A stretch of DNA of 10,709 bases. It comes from Bordetella parapertussis (GTDB lineage: Bacteria; Pseudomonadota; Gammaproteobacteria; Burkholderiales; Burkholderiaceae_B). Within the stretch, counting starts at the first letter, position 1. The number at the start of each line of letters is the position of its first letter. The stretch lies in the NCBI GenBank assembly GCA_945862495.1, contig CAMAYM010000087.1, positions 1-10,709 of the forward strand. Direction: 5' to 3'. The notes below the pieces were generated by a model. The model did not search any database, was not told where the DNA came from, and saw nothing but the letters and a program-made list of their open reading frames with translations. Of this stretch, positions 1 to 6,646 are shown one piece after another. Made by a program: the position numbers and the translations under genes.

Positions 1-764
1 GCCAAGGGCTCATGACAGCTGGCTTACCTGAAAGTGCCGTTCAAGTGATCGACACACCCGACCGCGCAGCCGTCGGCGCGCTCATCACCATGACAGAATA
101 TGTCGATGTGATTATCCCGCGCGGCGGCAAGAGTTTGATGAAACGCCTTTCAGAAGAAGCGCGCGTGCCCATGATCAAACACCTCGATGGCAATTGTCAT
201 GTTTATGTCGACGAATTCGCTGACCTCAGCATGGCCGTTGATATCGCCTTTAATGCCAAGACATATCGCTATGGTGTGTGTGGCGCAATGGAAACCTTAC
301 TCGTGCATCAAGCCGTTGCGCCAAGATTTTTACCAGAGATTGCACGTGCCTTAATCGCGCATGGCGTTGAGCTCAGAGGCTGCACGCGAACACAAGCATT
401 TGTGCCACACGCTTTGCTCGCCACGGACGAAGACTGGGCGACTGAATATCTTGGGCCTATTTTGGCGATTCGCGTCGTAGATACGATGTCAGAAGCCATT
501 GCACATATTGAACGCTGGGGCTCTGGACATACCGAGTCCATCGTGACCTCCCATATCGTCCAAGCACAACAATTCCAACGTGAGGTGGACTCCAGTTCGG
601 TCTACGTCAATTTACCGACCTGTTTCGCCGATGGCTTTGAATACGGTCTTGGCGCTGAAATCGGTATTTCAACCAATCGTCTCCACGCTCGTGGCCCCGT
701 CGGGCTCGAAGGACTCACCACGCTCAAGTGGGTCTTGCAAGGTCACGGTCAAACTCGCGGATAA
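1..764 (+). CDS. proA: Gamma-glutamyl phosphate reductase (glutamate-5-semialdehyde dehydrogenase), 5'-truncated by the window edge
   Basis: ProA reduces gamma-glutamyl phosphate to glutamate-5-semialdehyde with NADPH, the second step of proline synthesis in the cytosol. The reading frame is open from base 3 and runs about 253 codons to a TAA at 762-764. The family is about 415-430 residues, so the first ~40% lies upstream of the window; the ATG at 12 is internal, not the start. Visible family signatures are the stretch ending in DVIIPRGGKSLM, then PMIKHLDGNCHVYVD, then the catalytic cysteine segment YRYGVCGAMETLL (nt ~265-300). The C-terminal part carries the conserved E-x-G-I-S-T-N-R-LHARGPVGLEGLTT segment that ends the family. 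The residue after the catalytic Cys is Gly, where E. coli-type enzymes have Asn (recalled, not aligned); this may be normal for the lineage. The next gene starts 10 bp after the stop. The assignment is secure. Confidence 0.97.
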   Translation, partial: QGLMTAGLPESAVQVIDTPDRAAVGALITMTEYVDVIIPRGGKSLMKRLSEEARVPMIKHLDGNCHVYVDEFADLSMAVDIAFNAKTYRYGVCGAMETLLVHQAVAPRFLPEIARALIAHGVELRGCTRTQAFVPHALLATDEDWATEYLGPILAIRVVDTMSEAIAHIERWGSGHTESIVTSHIVQAQQFQREVDSSSVYVNLPTCFADGFEYGLGAEIGISTNRLHARGPVGLEGLTTLKWVLQGHGQTRG

Positions 765-774
765 ACACACCATC

Positions 775-1197
775 ATGCTTTGGGTCAAAACCTTTCACAT
801 CGTCCTCGTCGCCTCCTGGTTCGCTGGCTTGTTCTACTTGCCGCGCATTTTTGTCAACATGGCTCAACAATCAGACCCAGCGGTATTGCGTGTTTTAGAC
901 GGCATGGCAAAACGACTCTATCGCTTTATGACGATCCTGGCAGTGCCCGCAGTGCTCTTAGGTATCTGGCTTTATTTGGGCTATGGCATTGGCCTGGGGC
1001 CCGGTAATGGCTGGATGCATGCCAAGCTCGTACTGGTGCTGATTGCTTTGGCTTACCACTACAGCTGTGGTGTCTTGCTGCGCACATTCGAACAAGGGGC
1101 GAATCGTCGCTCACATGTTTTTTATCGGTGGTTCAACGAAGTCCCTGTGTTGATCCTGACCGCCGCGACGGCTTTTGTCGTGATCAAGCCTTTTTAA
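775..1197 (+). CDS. hemJ: HemJ-type (UPF0093 / 'CopD family') membrane protein, probable protoporphyrinogen IX oxidase
   Basis: This 140-residue integral membrane protein has about four hydrophobic segments (roughly residues 4-22, 52-72, 82-104 and 122-138). It begins MLWVKTFHIVLVASWFAGLFYLPR, which matches the HemJ/UPF0093 signature: His8, then WFAGLFYLPR. Further signatures are MHAKLxLV near residues 81-88 (Lys84), YH at 94-95, and RWFNEVPVLIL at 118-128, equivalent to the family's R-x-x-N-E-x-P motif. HemJ oxidises protoporphyrinogen IX to protoporphyrin IX in haem synthesis and uses conserved His/Lys residues, which are present here. Automatic pipelines often label these proteins 'CopD family', but no copper-binding motif is evident. 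The start at 775 is chosen because it gives the family N-terminus; the frame is open further upstream inside proA. No strong Shine-Dalgarno is seen, so translation may be coupled to proA, which stops 10 bp upstream. Whether it is the organism's main PPO cannot be told from this window. Confidence 0.8.
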   Translation: MLWVKTFHIVLVASWFAGLFYLPRIFVNMAQQSDPAVLRVLDGMAKRLYRFMTILAVPAVLLGIWLYLGYGIGLGPGNGWMHAKLVLVLIALAYHYSCGVLLRTFEQGANRRSHVFYRWFNEVPVLILTAATAFVVIKPF

Positions 1198-1206
1198 TGA
1201 GACGCT

Positions 1207-2685
1207 ATGTCTGATCAGGATGTCACCCGTAAGACCCTCACCATTAAAAAAAATGGTGATACCCCTACAGAATCCTTTGGCGATCGCCCCCGCATTCGGA
1301 TTGGTGCGCGTGCACGTCAAGTTGCGCAACAAAAAATCGCCAAAGACAAAACAGCACGTAGCTCGACCCGAAGTGCTGCTTTGCGCAGTGGGCCAAACGA
1401 ATTCAGAGATCCAGGTGAACGCGCACGGCCGCTTACCGATCGTTCGCCGCGCAACAAGGCACCCAAATCCCTGCCCCAAGAACCCCTCAGCGTGCGCAGC
1501 ACGATCGTCAGCCCAACGACTGATGTCTTTCATGTGTTTGCGCCCTGCCCGATGGGCCTTGAAGAAGCACTCAGTGCGGAACTCAACGCGCTCGGTTACG
1601 AACACGTGAGCGCTACGCGTGCGGGGTGTCACTTTGTAGCGGACTGGTGGGGCGTTCAGCGTGCCAATCTCTATTCACGTCTCGCCACCCGTATTTTGGT
1701 CCGCGTGGGTCAAGCACCTGTTCAAAGTGAAGATGATATTCTTGAACTTGCACAAAGCATTGGCTGGGAGCGTTGGTTTGGCGCAGAACACACGTTGCGC
1801 GTGGACACTTCAGCGGTCAAGAGTCCAATGCAAAGTCTGCAGTATTGCAATTTGCGCGCCAAGGATGGTATCTGCGATCGTCTACGCGACCTCGAAGGTG
1901 CACGTCCATCGATCGATACGGTTCGACCCGATGCCCGCGTGCATTTATTTTTGTCATCCGATACCGCTACGATGTATCTCGACACGTCGGGTGAGTCGCT
2001 CTTTAAACGCGGCTGGCGTCTGGACAAGGGCGATGCGCCCCTCAGAGAGAATCTCACAGCAGGATTGCTCGCCTTGTCAGGCTGGGATCCTCAAGCAGCA
2101 TTAATGGATCCTTTTTGTGGTAGCGGTACCATTTTGATTGAAGCCGCGTGGATTGCCTTAGGCGTTCCCCCTGGTATCACGCGTCCTTTTGGCTTTGAAA
2201 GGCTCAGGGATCATCAGCCGCGCCGCTGGGAAGACCTCAAAGAAGACGCGCGGAGTCGCATACTCCACGAACTGGAAGCGCCCCTCGTAGGCATCGATGC
2301 GGACCCAGAGGCAATAGAAGCGGCACAGCGTAACGCAGAGCGAGCCTTTTTAACGGAAGATACGATCCAATTTGAAGTGGGGGATGCCCGCGATGCCGTG
2401 GCCCCGGCTCCTTCTGGCTGGATGCTCACAAACCCGCCTTATGGCGAGCGTTTGTTCGAGGAGGATCTTGAGTTTTGGCGCGAGTGGTCCTCCAACCTCA
2501 AACACGAATTTGCGGGCTGGCAGGTCAACGTCATTACGTCAGATCCCGACTTGCCCAAGCACCTAAGACTCAAAGCAAATCGGCGCACCCCGATCTTTAA
2601 TGGCGCCTTAGACTGTCGGCTCTTCAATTTTGAATTGGTCGAGCACAGCTACCGAAATGTTGCAACTACACAACAAGGTGAGTGA
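1207..2685 (+). CDS. rlmL: THUMP-domain class I SAM-dependent RNA methyltransferase, RlmL-like (23S rRNA m2G2445 type)
   Basis: This 492-residue protein methylates guanine N2 in RNA by family inference; E. coli RlmL (N-terminal half of YcbY) acts on 23S rRNA G2445. Residues 1 to ~105 are a Lys/Arg/Ser/Pro-rich, probably disordered extension. A THUMP-type RNA-binding region starts near residue 107 (VFHVFAPCPMGLEEAL) and runs to about 215. The Rossmann methyltransferase domain follows: SAM motif I DPFCGSGTILIEAA at residues 301-314, an acidic ribose-binding strand (GIDADPEAIEAAQRN) and the catalytic NPPYGERL at 409-416 typical of N-methyltransferases. It lacks the second, RlmK-like methyltransferase domain of E. 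coli YcbY, so it corresponds to the monofunctional form. The start codon lies 9 bp after the hemJ-like stop, implying cotranscription. The exact RNA target is inferred, not seen. Confidence 0.87.
   Translation: MSDQDVTRKTLTIKKNGDTPTESFGDRPRIRIGARARQVAQQKIAKDKTARSSTRSAALRSGPNEFRDPGERARPLTDRSPRNKAPKSLPQEPLSVRSTIVSPTTDVFHVFAPCPMGLEEALSAELNALGYEHVSATRAGCHFVADWWGVQRANLYSRLATRILVRVGQAPVQSEDDILELAQSIGWERWFGAEHTLRVDTSAVKSPMQSLQYCNLRAKDGICDRLRDLEGARPSIDTVRPDARVHLFLSSDTATMYLDTSGESLFKRGWRLDKGDAPLRENLTAGLLALSGWDPQAALMDPFCGSGTILIEAAWIALGVPPGITRPFGFERLRDHQPRRWEDLKEDARSRILHELEAPLVGIDADPEAIEAAQRNAERAFLTEDTIQFEVGDARDAVAPAPSGWMLTNPPYGERLFEEDLEFWREWSSNLKHEFAGWQVNVITSDPDLPKHLRLKANRRTPIFNGALDCRLFNFELVEHSYRNVATTQQGE
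1238..1259. repeat. 8-bp perfect inverted repeat with A6 loop inside the start of the rlmL-like gene
   Basis: Arms TCACCATT (1238-1245) and AATGGTGA (1252-1259) are exact reverse complements flanking AAAAAA. It lies in codons ~11-18 and encodes part of the basic N-terminal extension (LTIKKNGD). As mRNA it could form a small hairpin starting 31 nt after the start codon. No T tract follows it on either strand. It may be a by-product of coding for Lys/Asn. Confidence 0.4.
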
Positions 2686-2710
2686 AGTTCAAGTTTTTTG
2701 TTGCAAACAG

Positions 2711-2722
2711 AGGGTTTTCCCT
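2711..2722. promoter_or_regulatory. Operator-like palindrome, copy 1
   Basis: AGGGTTTTCCCT has 4-bp arms AGGG/CCCT around TTTT. It lies between a TTGCAA and a TAAAAG hexamer, in the spacer of the upstream candidate promoter. Confidence 0.5.
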
Positions 2723-2742
2723 TAAAAGCATTTGCTCAGTTT

Positions 2743-2754
2743 GGGGTTTTCCCT
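2743..2754. promoter_or_regulatory. Operator-like palindrome, copy 2
   Basis: GGGGTTTTCCCT has the core GGGTTTTCCC identical to copy 1. It is placed between TTGCTC (2732-2737) and AATAAT (2755-2760), the better of the two candidate promoters. Confidence 0.5.
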
Positions 2755-2759
2755 AATAA

Positions 2760-2773
2760 TAGGGTTATCCCTA
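2760..2773. promoter_or_regulatory. Operator-like palindrome, copy 3
   Basis: TAGGG-TTAT-CCCTA has perfect 5-bp arms. It immediately follows the candidate -10 at 2755-2760, so it would cover the transcription start of the small gene at 2793. Confidence 0.5.
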
Positions 2774-2792
2774 ACAAGCAATGGAAAATATC

Positions 2793-2969
2793 ATGACTCA
2801 CAACACATCTACTCGCCTGACCGACGCCCTCGAACGCGACCTGCTCGCTAAAGCGATGGAAAACCAGTTCCGCTTTCGCCCACTGCGCGCTGTCAGCAAG
2901 TTTGTAGACAGTATCGCCTATTTTATCGCTGCAGCCCGCGCTAAGACCAACGCCCGCGAGATGGTCTGA
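2793..2969 (+). CDS. Small basic protein of unknown function (58 aa)
   Basis: I do not recognise a family. The ATG at 2793 is preferred over the in-frame ATG at 2781, because GGA (2783-2785) lies about 7 nt upstream of 2793, whereas 2781 has no Shine-Dalgarno and almost touches the third operator. The product has about 10 Lys/Arg against 6 Asp/Glu. Residues 8-24 (RLTDALERDLLAKAMEN) look helical. The segment FRFRPLRAVSKFVDSIAYFIAAARA (26-50) reads as an aromatic-rich amphipathic helix that could bind a membrane surface or nucleic acid. No cysteine, signal peptide or full transmembrane span is seen. It superficially recalls the short, Arg-rich DUF1127-type proteins of proteobacteria but lacks their usual W-R-x-R core. 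Its elaborate promoter argues that it is a real, regulated gene. Confidence 0.7.
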   Translation: MTHNTSTRLTDALERDLLAKAMENQFRFRPLRAVSKFVDSIAYFIAAARAKTNAREMV

Positions 2970-3022
2970 TCATTCTAAAGAGGTGCACGGGATCGCCTTA
3001 AAAGTGCGGGATAATATGCCTG

Positions 3023-3595
3023 ATGAAAACCCGCACCGCTCTAAAACCTGACGCGTTAACACCCGATTCATCGCCAGTGTTGACCAGTACGCCAGCGCCA
3101 CCGCGACTGAGAAGATTCGCCTCCATGATGTACGAGGGCGTTCTGCTCTTCGCGGTTGTTTTTTTGGCGGGCTATCTTTTTGATACGCTCACGCAGAGCC
3201 GACACGGGCTCATGCTGCGTGGGGGCCGTCAAGTCTGGCTCTTTATCGCAATGGGTGCCTACTTTTTAATCTGTTGGCGACGCAGCGGCCAAACACTGCC
3301 GATGAAAGCTTGGCACATCAGGGTGTTGGGCGTGGACGGACGGCCTGCTAAAACCAGTCGACTTCTCCTTCGCTATGCCTACATGTGGGTATTACCACTC
3401 CTTGGAGCAGGTCTGGTTTGGGCTGCCGCGCACCTTTCAGGTTGGAATGCCATGCTCATGTTGATTATTGGCGCTCCTTTTCTAGTTTTTATTCCCACAT
3501 GGTTCACAACTGAACAACAGTTTTTGCATGATTTGCTGGCAGGAACACGTTTAGTGAACGTTAAACCTAACAATGGCGCTAGTAAAAACCCTTAG
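3023..3595 (+). CDS. RDD-family integral membrane protein
   Basis: This 190-residue protein opens with a Thr/Pro-rich cytoplasmic tail (1-27) and then PPRLRRFASMMYEGVLL, the first Arg-containing helix of the RDD domain (Pfam RDD). Hydrophobic spans lie at about residues 38-55, 71-86, 118-138 and 142-160. The mid-domain segment GQTLPMKAWHIRVLGVDG (89-106) and the closing LHDLLAGTRLVNV (168-180), with Asp170 and Arg176, are family hallmarks. RDD proteins are small membrane proteins of mostly unknown function, some implicated in ion exchange; no substrate can be assigned here. The gene starts 53 bp after the small basic protein and may be read from the same promoter. No strong Shine-Dalgarno is visible, and a GATAAT at 3010-3015 lacks a convincing -35. 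Confidence 0.88.
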   Translation: MKTRTALKPDALTPDSSPVLTSTPAPPRLRRFASMMYEGVLLFAVVFLAGYLFDTLTQSRHGLMLRGGRQVWLFIAMGAYFLICWRRSGQTLPMKAWHIRVLGVDGRPAKTSRLLLRYAYMWVLPLLGAGLVWAAAHLSGWNAMLMLIIGAPFLVFIPTWFTTEQQFLHDLLAGTRLVNVKPNNGASKNP

Positions 3596-3685
3596 TTTGA
3601 TGCTCTAAACGCATCTGACTGTTGCGTCAAATGCTTGGGTAGGCCATGCTAGTGGGCATTACATAGATGACCCATCCGCTCAGGC
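3596..3685 (+). other. Intergenic gap, no confident element
   Basis: This 90-bp gap lies between the RDD gene and the acyl-CoA-synthetase-like gene. It holds a 5-bp inverted repeat, GATGC (3599-3603) and GCATC (3611-3615), with a 7-nt loop and no T tract, which is too weak to call a terminator. No convincing promoter was found. Confidence 0.4.
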
Positions 3686-5152
3686 ATGTTGGACCAATAC
3701 GCTTCACTCAGTGAATCTTTCTACTGGCACGTACCCACCAATTTTAATATTGGGGATGAGTGCTGCCATCGATGGGCAAAAAGCTCAGCAGATGCGCGTC
3801 GGATTGCACTATTTTTCGAAGATGCTGCAGGTCATCGAGATATTTGGACCTACGAGAGATTAAACGCGGCGACTAATCAATTCGCAAATGCCCTCACGCG
3901 CATGGGCATTAAGCCTGGTGACCGAGTAGCCACAATACTCGGGCAAAGTGCAGAGGCGATCGTTGCACAACTTGCGGCATTTAGTGTTGGGGCTGTTGCC
4001 GTTCCCCTTGGCACTCAACTCGCCCCTAAAGCACTCGAATATCGTTTGCGCGACGCCGAAACACGGATTGCCATCGTCGGTGCAGAAGGTGCCTCTAGTT
4101 TGCTCAGCATCTTGTCTCGCTGTGCCAAGCTGACTCAAGTTATTGGCGTTGGCGTTGAAGACAATCGCCTGTTACCTTGGCGAAGCTTAATGATCCGACA
4201 GCCCGAACAGTTCAAAGCGGTCTCGACGCGCGCCGATGACCCTGCCCTGCTGCTCTACAGCCCCGACAGCGGTCAGCCTGCACGCGGCGTCTTATTACCG
4301 CACCGCAGTCTCATCGGTGCTCTGCCAGGATTTGTTGCTTCACAAAATTGGTTTCCTCAAGGAGCCGAAGTCTTCTGGACCGCTTTAGACTGGGCAAATG
4401 CCTCCGGACTATTGTGCGGCGTGCTGCCAACACTTTATTTTGGTCGCGCCATTGTAGGTGTTCGTGGCGCCACGACACCTGGTCAGGCTCAGCAACTGCT
4501 TGAACGCTATCGGGTCACGCATGCGCTTGTGCCTGGCTCGGTCCTCCGACAGCTCAAACTCAGCGTTCCTGCTCACGAAACGCAAGCGTCTTCACATCTA
4601 CGCAGTATGACCATCATCGATGAAGGCATAGACGAAGGGCTTGCGCAGTGGTGCAAAACACATTTTGGCCTCTCGCCCAATCACCTGTTTAGCACCGCTG
4701 AGATTCAGGCGATGATAGGCGACAGTCAACTCAAATGGTCAAGCAAAATCGGAAGTTTAGGGCGCGCCTACCCTGGCCATCGCATCGCCATCCTAAACGA
4801 AGACGGCTCGCAAGCGCATTCAGAGCAAATTGGTGAAATCTCCATTCATCGCAATGACTTGCACGGCGCAGAGGATCCGGCTTTACCGCTGCGCTATTGG
4901 CGCACAACGGATGCTGAACAAACCAATCCTGATCGCAACGGATGGTGGCGCACGGGTGAATTGGGGCGTATTGATGCCGAGGGATTTTTCTGGCATGCAG
5001 GCCGAAAAAATCAATTACCTTTAAAAAACAAAACATCGCAGCCCGCTGCTACAACCGTTGCAGCTCGCCCAAATACCGCGATGGCTTCCGTCGCGCCTAC
5101 TGCCAATCTTGCTACCGACGCCCCCTTAGCGACCGTTACGCCAACAGAGTAA
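3686..5152 (+). CDS. AMP-binding acyl-CoA synthetase-like protein (benzoate-CoA ligase / MACS type), degenerate and C-terminally truncated
   Basis: The N-terminal region (residues 12-130: FYWHVPTNFNIGDECC, then LNAATNQFANALTRMGIKPGDRVA and GAVAVPLGTQLAPKALEYRLRDA) is clearly of the medium-chain acyl-CoA / benzoate-CoA ligase class of the ANL superfamily. The working motifs are altered. The ATP P-loop, normally TSGTTGxPKG, reads SPDSGQPARG (192-201), losing two Gly and the Lys. The YGxTE motif reads FSTAE (335-339). The ribose-binding TGD reads TGE (423-425). After the hinge Arg440 the usual ~110-residue C-terminal subdomain with the catalytic lysine is absent; residues 449-488 are an Ala/Thr/Pro-rich tail ending at TAA. 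Only ~40 bp separate it from the next gene, so the lost domain is not encoded in another frame. The long intact frame suggests selection, so a pseudoenzyme or altered role is likelier than simple decay. The start at 3686 fits the family N-terminus but has no clear Shine-Dalgarno. Confidence 0.85.
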   Translation: MLDQYASLSESFYWHVPTNFNIGDECCHRWAKSSADARRIALFFEDAAGHRDIWTYERLNAATNQFANALTRMGIKPGDRVATILGQSAEAIVAQLAAFSVGAVAVPLGTQLAPKALEYRLRDAETRIAIVGAEGASSLLSILSRCAKLTQVIGVGVEDNRLLPWRSLMIRQPEQFKAVSTRADDPALLLYSPDSGQPARGVLLPHRSLIGALPGFVASQNWFPQGAEVFWTALDWANASGLLCGVLPTLYFGRAIVGVRGATTPGQAQQLLERYRVTHALVPGSVLRQLKLSVPAHETQASSHLRSMTIIDEGIDEGLAQWCKTHFGLSPNHLFSTAEIQAMIGDSQLKWSSKIGSLGRAYPGHRIAILNEDGSQAHSEQIGEISIHRNDLHGAEDPALPLRYWRTTDAEQTNPDRNGWWRTGELGRIDAEGFFWHAGRKNQLPLKNKTSQPAATTVAARPNTAMASVAPTANLATDAPLATVTPTE

Positions 5153-5156
5153 ACTT

Positions 5157-5176
5157 AGAGCATTCTTTTATGCTCT
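5157..5176. promoter_or_regulatory. Perfect 7-bp stem-loop just before the carbonic anhydrase ribosome-binding site
   Basis: Arms AGAGCAT (5157-5163) and ATGCTCT (5170-5176) are exact complements around a 6-nt TCTTTT loop. The AAGGA (5178-5182) that probably serves the downstream start at 5194 begins two bases after the stem. No T run follows on the + strand, so it is not a standard intrinsic terminator. It may protect an mRNA end or influence translation of the downstream gene. The ATG at 5170 lies within the 3' arm. Confidence 0.5.
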
Positions 5177-5193
5177 CAAGGATGTTCAACAAC

Positions 5194-5715
5194 ATGGCGA
5201 TTTATCAGCTCGGCGACCTGACCCCACGTATTGATCCTAGCGCGTTTATCTTTGACTCTGCTGACATCATTGGTGATGTCGTCATTGGCGCGCAGGCGAG
5301 CATCTGGGCTAACGTCAGCATACGCGGTGACAACACACTGATTGACATTGGCCATCACAGCAATGTCCAAGAAGGCAGCGTATTGCACTCTGATGTCGAT
5401 ACCCCTCTCACGATCGCTGAGTACGTCACGATTGGTCATCAAGCCATGTTGCACGGCTGTTCAATCGGCTCGGGTTCCTTAGTCGGAATGCAAGCCATTA
5501 TCCTCAATCGTGCACGTATTGGACGCAACTGTTTGATTGGCGCAGGTGCGATCGTCCCAGAGGGACGCGAGATTCCTGATGGCAGTCTTGTTATTGGTGT
5601 TGGCAAGATTATCCGCACTCTCGGCGAAGATGAAATTGCCCAAATTCGTCACAATATCGAGCACTACGCAGCGCGAGGGCAAATGTATCGCCAACAACTC
5701 AAGCGCGTAGGCTGA
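5194..5715 (+). CDS. Gamma-class carbonic anhydrase family protein (left-handed beta-helix, YrdA/CaiE-like)
   Basis: This 173-residue protein is built of hexapeptide repeats (for example IIGDVV, IGRNCL, IGAGAI) forming a left-handed beta-helix; the family is trimeric and cytosolic. Zinc ligands expected for gamma carbonic anhydrases are present as His65 (GSVLH), His82 and His87 (GHQAMLHGC). The conserved Arg44/Asp46 (IRGD) and Gln59 (NVQEGS) also fit. Family members include true carbonic anhydrases and proteins of uncertain activity, once labelled 'ferripyochelin-binding'. The start at 5194 gives the canonical MAIYQLGD N-terminus and follows AAGGA by 11 nt; an earlier in-frame ATG at 5170 would add eight residues but is buried in a stem-loop. 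The C-terminal turn reads VIGVGKIIRTL where relatives usually have a GSPAKVVR-like segment, apparently a one-residue shortening. hslO starts 19 bp downstream. Confidence 0.9.
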   Translation: MAIYQLGDLTPRIDPSAFIFDSADIIGDVVIGAQASIWANVSIRGDNTLIDIGHHSNVQEGSVLHSDVDTPLTIAEYVTIGHQAMLHGCSIGSGSLVGMQAIILNRARIGRNCLIGAGAIVPEGREIPDGSLVIGVGKIIRTLGEDEIAQIRHNIEHYAARGQMYRQQLKRVG

Positions 5716-5734
5716 GACTCTTTTATCGGCCCGT

Positions 5735-6646
5735 ATGTCAGATCAACTTAAAAAATTCCTTTCCGAAGACCGTAGCGTCCGTCTTGAGTCTGTTTACATG
5801 CAACAAACATGGCAAACAGCGCAGGCACATCAAACCTACCCACCTGCTGTTGCAGCCTTGCTCGGAGAGCTCGTCGCAGCGTCAACGCTACTTGCTGCAA
5901 CGCTCAAGTTTGATGGCTCTCTTCTGCTGCAGCTCCAAGGCGATGGCGCGATCGCCTTGATGGTGGTGGAGTGCCGTGCAGACATGAGTATTCGCGCCAC
6001 CGTCAAGCTTCGCGACCGACCCTTACCCATCCAGCGTGATTTACAGTCCCTGCTCAACCCAGGTGGCACGGCCAAATTCATTGTTGTACTAGACCCCCCA
6101 AAAAACACCTTAGGACGTCAGGCGTACCAGGGGATCGTTCCTCTTGAAGGCGACACCATTGCCCAAGCACTTGAGCAATACATGTTGCGCTCTGAACAAT
6201 TAGAAACACGTATTTGGCTGGCTGCAGACACCGAACATTGCACAGGCTTGTTGTTGCAGCGCCTACCAACGCAGGGTGGCAACCAACAAGCCGAGGTCCT
6301 GAGTGCTGACGAGTCATGGCAGCGCTTTCAACGCTTCGCCGAGACACTCTCCACCCAGGAAATGCTTGAGGTCACTCAAGAAACGCTCTTGCATCGATTA
6401 TTTTGGGAAGAGACGCTATTGACGTTTGACGCCCGCCCAATCACGTGGCAATGCTCCTGTACACGAGAACGGGTCGCAGATATGTTAAAGATGTTGGGAC
6501 GTGCCGAAGTCGAAGATATTCTTGAGACTCAGGGGAAAATAGAAGTCGCATGCGACTTCTGTGGTCAACCCTATCTCTTTGACGGCGTAGATTCGGCGAT
6601 GCTCTTTCAGCCGGTTGCGCTTGATGCAGGTAAGTCAGTTCACTAG
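5735..6646 (+). CDS. hslO: Hsp33 redox-regulated molecular chaperone
   Basis: Hsp33 is a cytosolic holdase activated when oxidants form disulfides in its zinc centre. The 303-residue length is normal. The N-terminal substrate-binding domain includes PAVAALLGELVAASTLLAATLKFDGSLLLQLQGDG (37-71). The redox switch is complete: CSC at 240-242 and CDFC at 273-276, the family's CxC...CxxC zinc ligands. The start has a weak Shine-Dalgarno and follows the carbonic anhydrase stop by 19 bp, so the two are likely cotranscribed. The gene converges with the response regulator gene, with 37 bp between the stop codons and no T-tailed terminator on either strand. Confidence 0.96.
   Translation: MSDQLKKFLSEDRSVRLESVYMQQTWQTAQAHQTYPPAVAALLGELVAASTLLAATLKFDGSLLLQLQGDGAIALMVVECRADMSIRATVKLRDRPLPIQRDLQSLLNPGGTAKFIVVLDPPKNTLGRQAYQGIVPLEGDTIAQALEQYMLRSEQLETRIWLAADTEHCTGLLLQRLPTQGGNQQAEVLSADESWQRFQRFAETLSTQEMLEVTQETLLHRLFWEETLLTFDARPITWQCSCTRERVADMLKMLGRAEVEDILETQGKIEVACDFCGQPYLFDGVDSAMLFQPVALDAGKSVH

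Larger units (their letters stand above)
2686..2792 (+). promoter_or_regulatory. Intergenic control region with three palindromic operator-like motifs and two tandem promoter candidates
   Basis: The motif GGGTTWTCCC occurs three times: AGGGTTTTCCCT at 2711-2722, GGGGTTTTCCCT at 2743-2754 and AGGGTTATCCCT at 2761-2772. Core starts are 32 and 18 bp apart. The first two are embedded in similar modules: TTGCAA (2701-2706) / operator / TAAAAG (2723-2728), and TTGCTC (2732-2737) / operator / AATAAT (2755-2760). These give plausible sigma-70 -35 and -10 elements with 16-17 bp spacers. The third copy lies just downstream of the second -10, where transcription would begin. Sites between -35 and -10 and over the start point are classic repressor positions. 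The binding protein is not identifiable here; the assignment as operators is inference from symmetry, repetition and placement. Confidence 0.6.

Noticed and set aside
775..1197. Copper resistance protein CopD
   Set aside because: The protein is only 140 residues, lacks the long CopD membrane domain and copper ligands, and carries HemJ/UPF0093 signatures (His8, WFAGLFYLPR, Lys84, NExP).
1279..1288. HIP1-like GCGATCGC octamers (also near 5947)
   Set aside because: Only a couple of copies were noticed, inside coding sequence; there is no sign of the enrichment seen in genomes that use this motif.
2793..2969. DUF1127-family assignment for the small protein
   Set aside because: Size and basic character fit, but the characteristic Trp/Arg-rich core is missing, so no family name is given.
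3596..3685. Terminator or promoter between the RDD and synthetase-like genes
   Set aside because: Only a 5-bp stem without a T run and no matching -35/-10 pair; too weak to call.
4990..5193. Frameshift hiding the missing C-terminal domain of the acyl-CoA synthetase-like protein
   Set aside because: Only about 150 bp remain before the next gene, too little for the ~110-residue subdomain plus the present tail.
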